From RUG11690 sp045616665 (GTDB taxonomy: Bacteria > Bacteroidota > Bacteroidia > Bacteroidales > WCHB1-69), in NCBI GenBank assembly GCA_045616665.1, contig JAZLHE010000085.1:1-64000 (forward strand): 64,000 nucleotides of DNA. The letters run 5' to 3'. The notes under the pieces are model-generated. The model had not been told where the DNA came from, searched no databases, and worked only from the letters and a program-made list of their open reading frames with translations. Shown here one piece after another: positions 35,000-42,608 of this stretch. Within the stretch, counting starts at the first letter, position 1. Each line of letters begins with the position of its first letter. Position numbers and translations under genes: made by a program.

Positions 35000-35065
35000 T
35001 GGACGATTGGCCAAGTTTCAGATGGATAGTTGGCCAAGTTTCAGATGGATGATTGGCCAAAATTT
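35000..35065. repeat. Tandem 23-base repeats upstream of ATPase 3
   Basis: Three copies starting at 35000, 35023 and 35046 of TGGA-N3-TTGGCCAAGTTTCAGA, period exactly 23 as upstream of ATPase 1 but with unrelated sequence. The first copy is 40 bases upstream of the ATPase 3 -7 element. Confidence 0.65.
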
Positions 35066-35093
35066 GCCAAGTAATTCGTTGCAAACTGCAAAG
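35063..35093 (+). repeat. 31-base direct repeat, left copy
   Basis: Begins TTTGCCAAGTAATTCG and ends CTGCAAAG; identical to 36413-36443. The two copies enclose the truncated ATPase 4. Confidence 0.8.
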
Positions 35094-35112
35094 CAAGTGT
35101 TTCATCTATATT

Positions 35113-36261
35113 TTAGGAAAACAGGTCGTCGCAAGTTATAATTCGCTGTACTTTGCCACTGTGTTTTCCGATTGCAAGTCCGTAGGTGGTGATAAGTGTC
35201 AAATGCACTCTATGTTTGGGAGAAAGTGTTTCTTTGAGCTTTTTCACCCGATTCAACATTTTGGCTTCCTCATCTTTGTCAATAGAGTAAATAGAACTAT
35301 AGAATTTCATCTCACAAAGGTTGACTATGTTATCATCACGGATAATAAGCATATCCACCTGTGCTCCCGACTTTGTTTCAGAACCTGCAATATTCCATGT
35401 GGATATGGAAGTTCTAACACCACCGATTTCAAGGGCGCGCTTAATCTGCAAAATATGCTTCCAGCAAACCTGTTCAAACGCCACTCCACGCCAACTTTTC
35501 ATTATGTCGGAAGTAAAATTGTCGTTGATAAAAGTGGCGTCTTGCTGATTCGGTTCCACGTACTTCAACCAGAAAAGACAGAAATTGTCGATAATCTTAT
35601 AATATTCTCCCGTGCCTTTCCCATAAGGCCTGTATCGCATAATGAAATCACTCTCAGCGAGTGCGGTGAGAGTGTCACTGAGGCCGCCGCCAAGCGGCAG
35701 GCCTGTTGCCAAAGCGATTTCTTCCCGTGTGAAGCCATAATTCCGTGAGACAAGAAAACGTATTACTTTCTTGCAATCCTCTGCATTGTTGAAAATAGCT
35801 CTGAAAAGACGGTTGAACTCGTCTTTGAGGCGCGGCTTATCACCGAAAAGAATCATATCCGTGTTTTTTTCAAAACTATATCCTTTGCAGAAGTAACTAA
35901 GATAATAGGGGATGCCGCCAAAAACCATATACGACTGGATAATATCGTAGCGTGAAAGTTCGATGTTTTCGTGTTCAAAATACTCCTCGCATTCTTTTAA
36001 TGTAAAAGGCGAAAGCTTTATTTCATCCGTAACGCGCCCGTAAAGTCCACCTTTACTACGCGAAAGGTGACTGAGCATCCACGAAGTGGCGCTGCCGCAA
36101 ACAATAAGCATAATGTTGTCGCGTCCGCTACACCATCCATTCCAAAAACTTTCAAAAGCCGAAAGAAAATGGCTTCGCGGTGTATCCATCCACGGCAATT
36201 CATCAATAAATATGACCATACGCTGGCCGTTGTCAAGCTTTTGAAGCAGTTGCGTGAGTAG
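35113..36261 (-). pseudogene. 5'-deleted AAA ATPase (ATPase 4)
   Basis: An open frame from ATG 36219 (VIFIDELPWMDT, the Walker B region) to 35113 encodes the back two-thirds of an AAA ATPase with a winged helix and a PD-(D/E)XK-like C-terminus (GAQVDMLIIRDDNIVNLCEMKF). In-frame homology continues upstream (LLTQLLQKLDNGQR) to about 36261, then ends; a stop lies near 36270. Walker A and about 100 residues before it are missing, though a minus-strand -7 element TATCTTTG (36349-36356) survives. It differs from ATPases 1-3 in sequence. Confidence 0.75.
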
Positions 36262-36412
36262 AAAGGTAGTATTTTATTATAAATCTGAACGTTTAAAACT
36301 TACTTTTGTCCGAAATGAGAAAGGAAAAAGAATCATTTAAAACTGCCGCAAAGATAATAAAAATTTACAAACGGCAGAATAATAAGTATTATAAATTGCC
36401 GAATAGGTATAT

Positions 36413-36443
36413 TTTGCCAAGTAATTCGTTGCAAACTGCAAAG
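36413..36443 (+). repeat. 31-base direct repeat, right copy
   Basis: Identical to 35063-35093. Confidence 0.8.
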
Positions 36444-36582
36444 TAACGCAGGGCGGCAAAATGAGAATCGTGAACAAGAATGATTTATTTTTGTTTTTTA
36501 AATTTTAAGCGAAAAGTTCCATCTTCCCGGCTCCACGCAATAAGAACCTAAAAAGAACCTAAGTACGTGATGGAAAGAGTGT

Positions 36583-36590
36583 TACTTTTG
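36583..36590 (+). promoter_or_regulatory. Promoter -7 element of the second RiPP operon
   Basis: TACTTTTG, about 68 bases before the precursor start. Confidence 0.55.
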
Positions 36591-36603
36591 CAGAATAAAA
36601 AAA

Positions 36604-36640
36604 GAGGATGCTGAAAATCTTGAAAAGAGTAGGCAAAATT
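36604..36640 (+). repeat. Direct repeat bounding the second RiPP locus, left
   Basis: GAGGATGCTGAAAATC and the following 20 bases match 38972-39009 at about 32 of 37 positions. In one frame both copies encode ED(A/V)EN(L/P)EKSRQ, suggesting a remnant of a coding segment. Confidence 0.5.
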
Positions 36641-36657
36641 AAAAAATTATAAGTACT

Positions 36658-36777
36658 ATGAAAAAGTATCAAAAAGTTCAACGTCTGGCCTCCAGTGGCA
36701 CTGCAAGCTTTGCTACTTGTGGTCAAGATTATCCACGCAATTATTGTGGTCCTATACTAAATTACAAGGGATTCTAG
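36658..36777 (+). CDS. Short RiPP precursor peptide with two cysteines
   Basis: A 39-residue peptide. Leader MKKYQKVQRLASSG is basic and helical; the C-terminal core contains TCGQDYPRNYCG with Cys 21 and Cys 30, aromatic residues between and after them, and ends NYKGF. Evidence that it is real: its own promoter, an ATG with Lys-rich start, a weak terminator directly after it, and a maturase with a leader-binding domain 77 bases downstream. The modification site cannot be told; Cys thioether or Tyr/Asp crosslinks are possible. Confidence 0.75.
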   Translation: MKKYQKVQRLASSGTASFATCGQDYPRNYCGPILNYKGF

Positions 36778-36791
36778 TGCTATTTAAATCG

Positions 36792-36830
36792 GGAGTCGGC
36801 TATAATATAAAGTGGTCGGCTCCTTTATTT
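36792..36830 (+). terminator. Attenuating hairpin between precursor and maturase
   Basis: GGAGTCGGCT (36792-36801) pairs with GGTCGGCTCC (36814-36823) through 10 pairs including GU, then TTTATTTT. A leaky terminator here would give more precursor than maturase mRNA. Confidence 0.6.
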
Positions 36831-36854
36831 TAGAATATTATAAAAGGACAAATT

Positions 36855-38306
36855 ATGTTAGTTTGCCAATCCAAAAACACGTTCATCCGGAATCACGGAG
36901 ATTATGCATACATTACCAACCAGTTGACTAATTCAGACCTAGTACTGAATGAAACGGGAGCTGATTTTCTCAAAGAAATCAATAGGATTCCTCAAGATAC
37001 TGAAACAATAGTCAACAGGCTTATGACTATTTATGGAAGTACAGTTAAAAAGGCAGAACTTCAAAACGATTTCGAATGTTTCTGTCTGGAGCTTTCTAAG
37101 CAACATTATTTGGTACTCGGAGATAACGGAGACGAAATCAAGAAGAAGGACTTAGATTTCAATTATGATCTACTAAATTCACAACAATCGTTTTCTAAAT
37201 CCATTACTGAAATTGGTGATGCCAGAGAAAATACTTTAGATTTTTGGATTTTGCGTTCAAAAACAGGTGATTACCAACTCAATGACATCCAATTTGAGTT
37301 GACAAGTTCCTGCAATGAACGATGCATTCATTGCTACATCCCAAATGCAAGAAAAAACGTAGGGCACGAGATGAGTTATCAGGACTTTCGTAATGTAATT
37401 GACCAATTTGTAGAAATGGGAGGAATACACGTCACACTGAGTGGCGGTGAATGCTTTACGCACAAAAACATTTTAGATATTATTAAATATTGTAGAGAAA
37501 AAGACCTCATCATCACCATTCTCAGCAATCTGATTGCGTTGAAAGACGAACAAATCCATTTCCTCAAACAAGCGAATATCGCACATATCCAAACTTCTCT
37601 TTACAGTATGGATGCAGTTTTGCACGATAGAATCACATCGGTAAAGGGTTCCTTTGAAAAAACTAAAAATGCAATTGAGAAATTGGTTGCTGCCAATATT
37701 CCTGTTCAAATATCTTGTCCTTTGATGCAGGCCAATAAAAACAGTTACGTTGACGTGCTCAAATACGCCGAGTCTCTTCACACAATAGCGACAACCGACT
37801 ATATCCTTATGGCCGAAGCCAATTGTGATACTGACAACCTTGCCCATCGACTATCAATCAACGACGTGGAAAGTGCAATGCGCTCGGTGTTAGACTATAA
37901 ATTGTCAAAAGACAAATTGTTTTTTAAAAATTTGTCATCCCAAAAAACGAATACAAAAGAAATCATAAAAAACGAGCCGGTTTGTGGCGCAGCAATGAAT
38001 AGTCTTTGCGTTTTAGCTTCAGGAGACATCTGCATCTGTCCTGGATGGAACGGAATGATTTGCGGCAATATTCACCAAAATTCGCTCAAAGAGATTTGGG
38101 AAAACGCAGAACAATTCAAGAAAATTCGAAAAATCACATTGGATGACTTTCCCCAATGCGCAAAGTGTGAGGCGCGCGAATATTGCATTTTATGCCTTGT
38201 CCGCAATTACAATGAAAGCGGTGGCGATGTATTCAAGATAAACAAACACTTTTGCGATGTGGCTTTTGTAAACAAAAAAGTAGTGGAAGAATATTTGAAT
38301 AAGTAA
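36855..38306 (+). CDS. PqqD-domain radical SAM/SPASM peptide maturase
   Basis: A 483-residue enzyme. Residues about 10-95 resemble a PqqD-like leader-recognition domain (LVLNETGADFLKEINRIPQDTETIVNRL). The radical SAM core has CNERCIHC (CxxxCxxC, near residue 156-163) and LSGGE. The C-terminal SPASM region has CGAAMNSLCVLASGDICICP and CAKCEAREYCILC plus a last Cys, for two auxiliary clusters. It should act on the 39-residue peptide just upstream. The final product and whether it is exported are unknown; no transporter or peptidase gene lies nearby. Confidence 0.85.
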   Translation: MLVCQSKNTFIRNHGDYAYITNQLTNSDLVLNETGADFLKEINRIPQDTETIVNRLMTIYGSTVKKAELQNDFECFCLELSKQHYLVLGDNGDEIKKKDLDFNYDLLNSQQSFSKSITEIGDARENTLDFWILRSKTGDYQLNDIQFELTSSCNERCIHCYIPNARKNVGHEMSYQDFRNVIDQFVEMGGIHVTLSGGECFTHKNILDIIKYCREKDLIITILSNLIALKDEQIHFLKQANIAHIQTSLYSMDAVLHDRITSVKGSFEKTKNAIEKLVAANIPVQISCPLMQANKNSYVDVLKYAESLHTIATTDYILMAEANCDTDNLAHRLSINDVESAMRSVLDYKLSKDKLFFKNLSSQKTNTKEIIKNEPVCGAAMNSLCVLASGDICICPGWNGMICGNIHQNSLKEIWENAEQFKKIRKITLDDFPQCAKCEAREYCILCLVRNYNESGGDVFKINKHFCDVAFVNKKVVEEYLNK

Positions 38307-38327
38307 TTAATTCAAAGTGAGAATTTA

Positions 38328-38573
38328 ATGGAAGAGCTATCGGAACTTGAGAAAACATTACTAATGGGATTGTACTATCAACGAATTGATGATGATGGCA
38401 AATATTTAAGTGTTAAGGAGATTTGCCCCAATTTGCAATTAGGAATAATAATATTTGCAGCAAGGCAATTGTCAGAAAACCATTTGATAAAATGCAGTGA
38501 CAATTCTTGTTTATTTGCAAATATAACCAATGATGGTGTTGATTATGTTGAAAGTCATTTGATTGAAGATTAA
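38328..38573 (+). CDS. Small winged-helix-like protein
   Basis: An 81-residue acidic protein (ELEKTLLMGLYYQRI, KYLSVKEICPNLQLG, NITNDGVDYVESHL) with the helix-helix-helix-wing layout of small winged-helix proteins. It starts 21 bases after the maturase and so may be a local regulator or accessory factor of the RiPP locus. Not recognised further. Confidence 0.6.
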   Translation: MEELSELEKTLLMGLYYQRIDDDGKYLSVKEICPNLQLGIIIFAARQLSENHLIKCSDNSCLFANITNDGVDYVESHLIED

Positions 38574-38578
38574 TCAGA

Positions 38579-38896
38579 ATGCCAATAATATATCTGATAA
38601 ATCTGATTAGTGAAAAAGGAGTTAAGAATCATTTAAAAGTTAATAATATGCAAAAAATGTTGTACACGAAAGATGTTGTAAAAGGTATTGCTAAATGTGC
38701 CAATGGAAATTTAGGTGTCGTCATACAAATGACCCCATCTTTAAGTGATTTAATTGACTTGAAATTTGATGGAATCAATGGTATTCAATATAAGGTCATT
38801 CCTTTTGAAATGGCGTTAACGTTGTCTTCCAAGGGAGATGTTTTTATTGATAGTAACGGGAATGATTGGGAAATAATAAATTGTGACTGTGATTGA
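38579..38896 (+). CDS. Hypothetical protein of the second RiPP locus
   Basis: A 105-residue protein if ATG 38579 (5 bases after the previous stop) is used, or 82 residues from ATG 38648 (MQKMLYTKDVVKGIAKC), where the sequence becomes more regular. It is beta-rich in the second half and ends DWEIINCDCD. No signal peptide or known motif. Could be an immunity or accessory protein; no evidence decides. Confidence 0.5.
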   Translation: MPIIYLINLISEKGVKNHLKVNNMQKMLYTKDVVKGIAKCANGNLGVVIQMTPSLSDLIDLKFDGINGIQYKVIPFEMALTLSSKGDVFIDSNGNDWEIINCDCD

Positions 38897-39032
38897 TTGT
38901 TCAGAAAATATAAAGGTGATTGATTATAGAATTATCAATTATTCATTTGAAATAATAAAAAAATATGTAAGGAGGATGTTGAAAATCCAGAAAAGAGTAG
39001 ACAGAAATTTTTCAAACGTATTAAATTCATGA
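38883..39032 (+). CDS. Short GTG-initiated ORF, start overlapping the previous gene
   Basis: About 49 residues (VTVIDCSENIKVIDYR, then a basic helix KYVRRMLKIQKRV). It begins inside the end of the previous gene and its TGA overlaps the next ATG. It contains the 38972-39009 repeat. It may be a real coupled small gene or a decayed segment. Confidence 0.25.
   Translation: MTVIDCSENIKVIDYRIINYSFEIIKKYVRRMLKIQKRVDRNFSNVLNS
38972..39009 (+). repeat. Direct repeat bounding the second RiPP locus, right
   Basis: Diverged copy of 36604-36640 (GAGGATGTTGAAAATC at its start). Confidence 0.5.
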
Positions 39033-39106
39033 CGAATTGTATGGAATTATTCAAGGAAATTGAGAACGCAATAAAATCTTGCCCACTAATTTCCAACCCA
39101 AAATGA
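39029..39106 (+). CDS. Short ORF coupled by ATGA overlaps on both sides
   Basis: 25 residues, MTNCMELFKEIENAIKSCPL to the stop. It starts within ATGA at 39029 and ends in ATGA at 39103. This may instead be one gene read through two frameshifts together with 38883-39032 and 39103-39339. Confidence 0.3.
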   Translation: MTNCMELFKEIENAIKSCPLISNPK

Positions 39107-39339
39107 TAGGAGAAGGCCCTGTATATAATAATACTGAAATACAGAGTATTATTGACAAGATTGATGATTGTATTAAGAACGCGGAGCTTACAAATCATCA
39201 ACAATGTGTATTAAAGTTAAAAGAATTAAAAGGACAACTTGAAGTATTCGACAGACCTTTAACGCCTATGGAACAGCGTCCGATAATTCTTAATAAGATG
39301 GAAGAAGTCATAGAGTGGATAAAACAGAATTGCTTTTAA
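39103..39339 (+). CDS. Hypothetical helical protein
   Basis: A 78-residue protein from ATG 39103 (MIGEGPVYNNTEIQSIIDKIDDC); a TTG eight codons earlier is a weaker start. Mostly helical (CVLKLKELKGQLEVF, ILNKMEEVIEWIKQN). The ATG overlaps the stop of the preceding short ORF. Unrecognised. Confidence 0.5.
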   Translation: MIGEGPVYNNTEIQSIIDKIDDCIKNAELTNHQQCVLKLKELKGQLEVFDRPLTPMEQRPIILNKMEEVIEWIKQNCF

Positions 39340-39359
39340 TAGAATATTAATATTTAATT

Positions 39360-39746
39360 ATGTCCCCATCTCTTTACGAAATCATCTCTCAGGGTGGCTC
39401 CCTGATGAGCATCATTGCTGCCAAGGCGCAGCAGGAAAAAGAAAATCCGGAAAATGTGAAACGCTATGCCGGCGAACTCAAAAAGACTGTCAGTACATTG
39501 CGGAAAGTGAACACCGAAGAGTTTTCGGTTGAAGGAAAGCAGCGTTTAAAGGGCATTTTGTCCGAAATTGACGACGTGGCTTCGCAACTCGCCGATGAAT
39601 GCGATGATTCTAAAACCGTAATGCACCTCACTGGTGGCGAACTGAAATTCTTGCTCTCTCAATTTGGCGATTTGCTCAAGAGCGAACGTCCGGAAATCCG
39701 TGGCAAGAGTTTCTGGGAAAGCATTAAAGAACGATTCAAGAAATAA
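39360..39746 (+). CDS. Hypothetical protein paired with the PH-like gene
   Basis: A 128-residue soluble, helical, charged protein (YEIISQGGSLMSIIAAKAQQEKE, TGGELKFLLSQFGDLLK, FWESIKERFKK). No known motif. It starts 20 bases after the previous gene and its stop is 5 bases from the next start, so it is co-transcribed with the PH-like gene. Confidence 0.65.
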   Translation: MSPSLYEIISQGGSLMSIIAAKAQQEKENPENVKRYAGELKKTVSTLRKVNTEEFSVEGKQRLKGILSEIDDVASQLADECDDSKTVMHLTGGELKFLLSQFGDLLKSERPEIRGKSFWESIKERFKK

Positions 39747-39751
39747 CCGCT

Positions 39752-40051
39752 ATGTACCGCACCTTTACCGCCTCGCGCATTTCCGAGTCGAATGTGCTTT
39801 TCCCGCCCACCATCGTTTTCAACGATGAGGGCATCACGATAAAAAGTCCTGCACTGTTGCACCGTAACACGGAATTTATTCCGTATGGGGCAGTTTCAAG
39901 CGTACACATCCATACGCCCCTTGCCGGCTTCTCCACCATCACCTTCTACGCCTATGGCCGCGAAATTCCCGTCCACGGCTTCCTGCAACGTGAGGTGCTG
40001 GAGATGAAACGGCTGGTGGAGGAAAGAGGGAAACTGCCGTCTGATGTTTAA
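39752..40051 (+). CDS. PH-like domain protein (full copy of the duplicated gene)
   Basis: A 99-residue beta-rich protein: ASRISESNVLFPPTIVFNDEGI, TEFIPYGAVSSVHIHTPLAGFSTITFYAYG and a final helix (REVLEMKRLVEERGK). This strand order fits the small bacterial PH-like (YokE-type) fold. Its last 35-40 codons recur, diverged, at 41444-41568, 42496-42603 and 44086-44136, each time next to a DUF4143 ATPase or the RAYT. Function unknown. Confidence 0.65.
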   Translation: MYRTFTASRISESNVLFPPTIVFNDEGITIKSPALLHRNTEFIPYGAVSSVHIHTPLAGFSTITFYAYGREIPVHGFLQREVLEMKRLVEERGKLPSDV

Positions 40052-40056
40052 AATGA

Positions 40057-40106
40057 GCATTTTAAGGTATTATAATATTTTTATTTTTGCATTTTAAGGT
40101 ATTATA
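40057..40106. repeat. Two tandem repeats upstream of ATPase 5
   Basis: GCATTTTAAGGTATTATA at 40057-40074 and again at 40089-40106, period 32, directly after the PH-like gene. A -7 element TAATTTTG follows at 40120-40127. Confidence 0.65.
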
Positions 40107-40149
40107 TTATAAAAAAGTGTAATTTTGCATCGGTATTAAGCAATAAGCA

Positions 40150-41442
40150 ATGGAAGAACAAACAATTTTGAAAGTGCTGAGGGAGCAGCAATTAGAGGTA
40201 GAACAATATCGCAGCGAAGCGTGGTGCTCGCGTCGCGAAGAGTCTTTGTTTTTGTTGGATAGCAATCTTGCACAGGTCGTGACTGGAGTGCGTCGCAGCG
40301 GAAAGTCCACGCTTTGCCATAAGGTTTTGCTGCAAAACCACATTGTCTATGCTTATGCCAATATGGACGACGACCGCTTGTACGGCTTCAGGACGGAAGA
40401 TTTTGACACGCTTCTGGGCTGTATCTATCAGTTGTACGGTTCAACGGTAGATTATCTTTTCTTTGATGAAATTCAAAATATCGATGGCTGGTATTTGTTT
40501 GCCAACCGCTTGCTACGCCAAGGGAAACATCTGATTATCACAGGAAGCAACGCCAAACTTTTGAGCGGGGAATTGGCTACTCATTTAACGGGGCGCTATA
40601 ACGAAATCAAGTTGTACCCATTTTCGTTTGCCGAATATTGCGAATATTACCGTGTGGACACATTCGACATCACGTCTCAAGCAGAGGCCGACAGGAAAGT
40701 GGCTTTCACTAACTATTTGAATGAAGGTGGTTTTCCCGAAATTTCAAATCTTCCCAATTCGAATATTCGTAAAATGTACGTCGAAAGTTTGATTGAAACC
40801 ATCATACTAAAAGACATTTCCAAACGCTTCAATATCCGCAACACGGAGGCCATCCGGCGAATAGCCAATCACCTGATTAACAATACCTGCCAAACTATTA
40901 GTTATGAAACTTTGGCCGAAATAGCCGGATTGAAAAGTTTGAAAACAGCACAGCTGTACGTGTCCTACCTTTCGCAAGCATTTCTTATTCATCGGATACA
41001 AAAATTCTCATTCAAAAGCGCGGAAAGGATACGCGGAGAAAAGTGTTACGTGACGGATACCGGATTTATTGCCAATCGTGAAAACAATCTTTTAGGAAAT
41101 AATTTCGGTTGGCTGTTAGAAAATGTGGTGTTCGTAGAACTTCTGCGCCGCTATCGTTCTGAAACGGAAGATATTTATTATTACAAGCCGACGTCCCGCA
41201 GCAAAGAAGTCGATTTTGTCGTTTGCCGTCAAAACATTGTGACAAAACTCATCCAAGTGGCCTATAGAATTGACGACAAGAAGACATACAAACGTGAGAT
41301 GGAATCACTTGTAAATGCAGCAAAAGCGCTTAACTGTAGCGATTTAACTTTACTGTCATTTTCAAAAAATGAAAATGTATCTGTCGAAGGTTTTGACGTG
41401 CGCATACGTGCTGTTACGGAATGGCTCTTGAAACAGCGTTAA
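40150..41442 (+). CDS. AAA ATPase with DUF4143 domain (ATPase 5)
   Basis: A 430-residue protein. Walker A GVRRSGKST (about residues 46-54), Walker B LFFDEIQNI, sensor IITGSNAKLL, arginine-finger-like LTGRYNEI, then the ISKRFNIRN and YLSQAFLIHRI blocks of DUF4143. The C-terminal nuclease-like motif is EVDFVVCRQ followed by QVAY, so the E-x-K of active PD-(D/E)XK enzymes is lost. Its stop is followed after one base by a PH-gene remnant. Confidence 0.9.
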   Translation: MEEQTILKVLREQQLEVEQYRSEAWCSRREESLFLLDSNLAQVVTGVRRSGKSTLCHKVLLQNHIVYAYANMDDDRLYGFRTEDFDTLLGCIYQLYGSTVDYLFFDEIQNIDGWYLFANRLLRQGKHLIITGSNAKLLSGELATHLTGRYNEIKLYPFSFAEYCEYYRVDTFDITSQAEADRKVAFTNYLNEGGFPEISNLPNSNIRKMYVESLIETIILKDISKRFNIRNTEAIRRIANHLINNTCQTISYETLAEIAGLKSLKTAQLYVSYLSQAFLIHRIQKFSFKSAERIRGEKCYVTDTGFIANRENNLLGNNFGWLLENVVFVELLRRYRSETEDIYYYKPTSRSKEVDFVVCRQNIVTKLIQVAYRIDDKKTYKREMESLVNAAKALNCSDLTLLSFSKNENVSVEGFDVRIRAVTEWLLKQR

Positions 41443-41443
41443 G

Positions 41444-41568
41444 ACATTCATACGCCCATCGCCGGTTTCTCTACCATCACCTTCTACGCCTATGGCCGCG
41501 AAATTCCCATCCACGGCTTCCTGCAACGTGAGGTGCGCGAGATGAAACGGATAGTGGAGGAAAACTGA
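41444..41568 (+). pseudogene. 3' remnant of the PH-like gene, copy 2
   Basis: Encodes HTPIAGFSTITFYAYGREIP and on to EMKRIVEEN with stop at about 41566-41568; roughly 90% identical in DNA to the end of 39752-40051. No 5' part. Confidence 0.75.
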
Positions 41569-41674
41569 AACGGATCGTTGTGAAAATGGTGTGGAAAGGC
41601 AGATGTTGGAATCATTCTGGTCGGGAATGAATGGTTTGCACGTCGTCGTTATCGTCATTGTTATCGTCATTGTT

Positions 41675-41720
41675 GTAGAGACGCAAAATTTTGCGTCTCT
41701 ACAAAATTTTGCGTCTCTAC
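41675..41720. repeat. REP palindrome plus half copy downstream of the RAYT gene
   Basis: GTAGAGACGC-AAAATTTT-GCGTCTCTAC at 41675-41702, then a half unit to 41720. Preceded by CGTCATTGTTAT-type direct repeats (from about 41652). Confidence 0.8.
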
Positions 41721-41755
41721 AGGATATCGCGTTTCTACCGGACATTCGTTGTATG

Positions 41756-42322
41756 TTATCGCAGATCATCCTCATCCCATTTCGCAATGTTTTGTTCAAT
41801 GTATAAGACAATGCGGTTTAATTCGTCATTATTTCTGATGATTCGATCGTAGAAACGGGGTTGCCAGACGAAAGGTATATCGTTTTGTCGGGCAAATTTG
41901 GTCACGCCTATTTTAAATCCACGGATAACCGATGCCAAATTTTTGGATTGCGGACCGAATCTGTTTGCGTTTGTTTGTTGTTGTAGAGACGCAAAATTTT
42001 GCGTCTCTATAGGATTATGCATATCCACGTAATTTTGCGTCTCCAAGGGTTGTTCAATCATAATAATTCCATGAATGTGGTTGGGCATAACAACCCATAT
42101 TGGAATTTCAACATGCGGAAAATGTTGCGGTATTTCTTGCCAGCATTTTTTAGCTATTAGTCCAATAATTGATAATTGCATTTCTCCATTTATGATTTCA
42201 CCAAAATAATGTTCTCTGTTTTTTGTGCAGATGGTTACAAAATAAATTCCGCTATTATAACCGTGCCAAGACGCTCGTGCCGAAGGTATGCGATATTTGT
42301 TTAGAAAAATTTCTTCAGACAT
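41756..42322 (-). CDS. REP-associated tyrosine transposase (RAYT, Y1 family)
   Basis: A 188-residue single-strand DNA transposase-like protein from ATG 42322. WHGYNSGIYFVTICTKNRE is the first strand block; VVMPNHIHGIIMI holds the His-x-His metal motif; RNNDELNRIVLYIEQN holds the catalytic Tyr. Between them, residues about 95-125 (QPLETQNYVDMHNPIETQNF) are encoded by REP sequence inserted in frame. REP palindromes of the same family flank the gene on both sides, the hallmark of RAYTs. Confidence 0.88.
   Translation of the reverse strand: MSEEIFLNKYRIPSARASWHGYNSGIYFVTICTKNREHYFGEIINGEMQLSIIGLIAKKCWQEIPQHFPHVEIPIWVVMPNHIHGIIMIEQPLETQNYVDMHNPIETQNFASLQQQTNANRFGPQSKNLASVIRGFKIGVTKFARQNDIPFVWQPRFYDRIIRNNDELNRIVLYIEQNIAKWDEDDLR
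41983..42044. repeat. REP palindrome inside the RAYT reading frame
   Basis: GTAGAGACGC-AAAATTTT-GCGTCTCTAT at 41983-42010 and a half unit ATTTTGCGTCTCC at about 42032-42044, in frame within the transposase gene. Confidence 0.8.
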
Positions 42323-42428
42323 TTTGTATTTTAAATTCAATATTTTATTAACGTTAAATTAATGTAAATATTGTTGAATTTATTATGCCGAAATTTGCAC
42401 GTCATTGCACATTGTCATCGTCATTGTT

Positions 42429-42456
42429 GTAGAGACGCAAAATCTTGCGTCTCTAC
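42429..42456. repeat. REP palindrome upstream of the RAYT gene
   Basis: GTAGAGACGC-AAAATCTT-GCGTCTCTAC, preceded by CATTGTCATCGTCATTGTT and followed by AGGATATCGCG, as on the other side of the gene. Confidence 0.8.
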
Positions 42457-42495
42457 AGGATATCGCGTCACATTATCGAAAAATCAATCTGCATT

Positions 42496-42603
42496 TCCAC
42501 CATCACCTTCTACGCCTATGGCCGCGAAATTCCCGTCCACGGCTTCCTGCAGCGCGAGGTGCGGGAGATGAAGCGGATAGTGGAGGAAAGAAGGTGGGTG
42601 TAA
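42496..42603 (+). pseudogene. 3' remnant of the PH-like gene, copy 3
   Basis: Encodes STITFYAYGREIPVHGFLQ and on to RIVEERRWV with stop 42601-42603. It begins just after the RAYT/REP unit and ends just before the repeats of ATPase 6. Confidence 0.75.
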
Positions 42604-42608
42604 TTTTG

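Larger units (their letters stand above)
36262..36603. other. Gap between ATPase 4 and the second RiPP locus
   Basis: Holds the orphan minus-strand -7 element at 36349-36356, irregular repeats of the type TTCGGCAATTTATA (minus strand, about 36370-36425) that may be decayed iterons, the right 31-base direct repeat (36413-36443) and the plus-strand -7 element TACTTTTG at 36583-36590 for the RiPP operon. No gene. Confidence 0.5.

Noticed and set aside
32072..35065. Regular short repeats resembling a small CRISPR array
   Set aside because: Units abut with no unique spacers, there are only 2-3 copies, sequences differ between sites and no cas gene is present.
4678..42466. Possible avoidance of GATATC because of the EcoRV-like system
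   Set aside because: Several GATATC sites are present (for example near 4678, 7161, 7970 and 41722), so no avoidance is seen; protection by methylation is enough.
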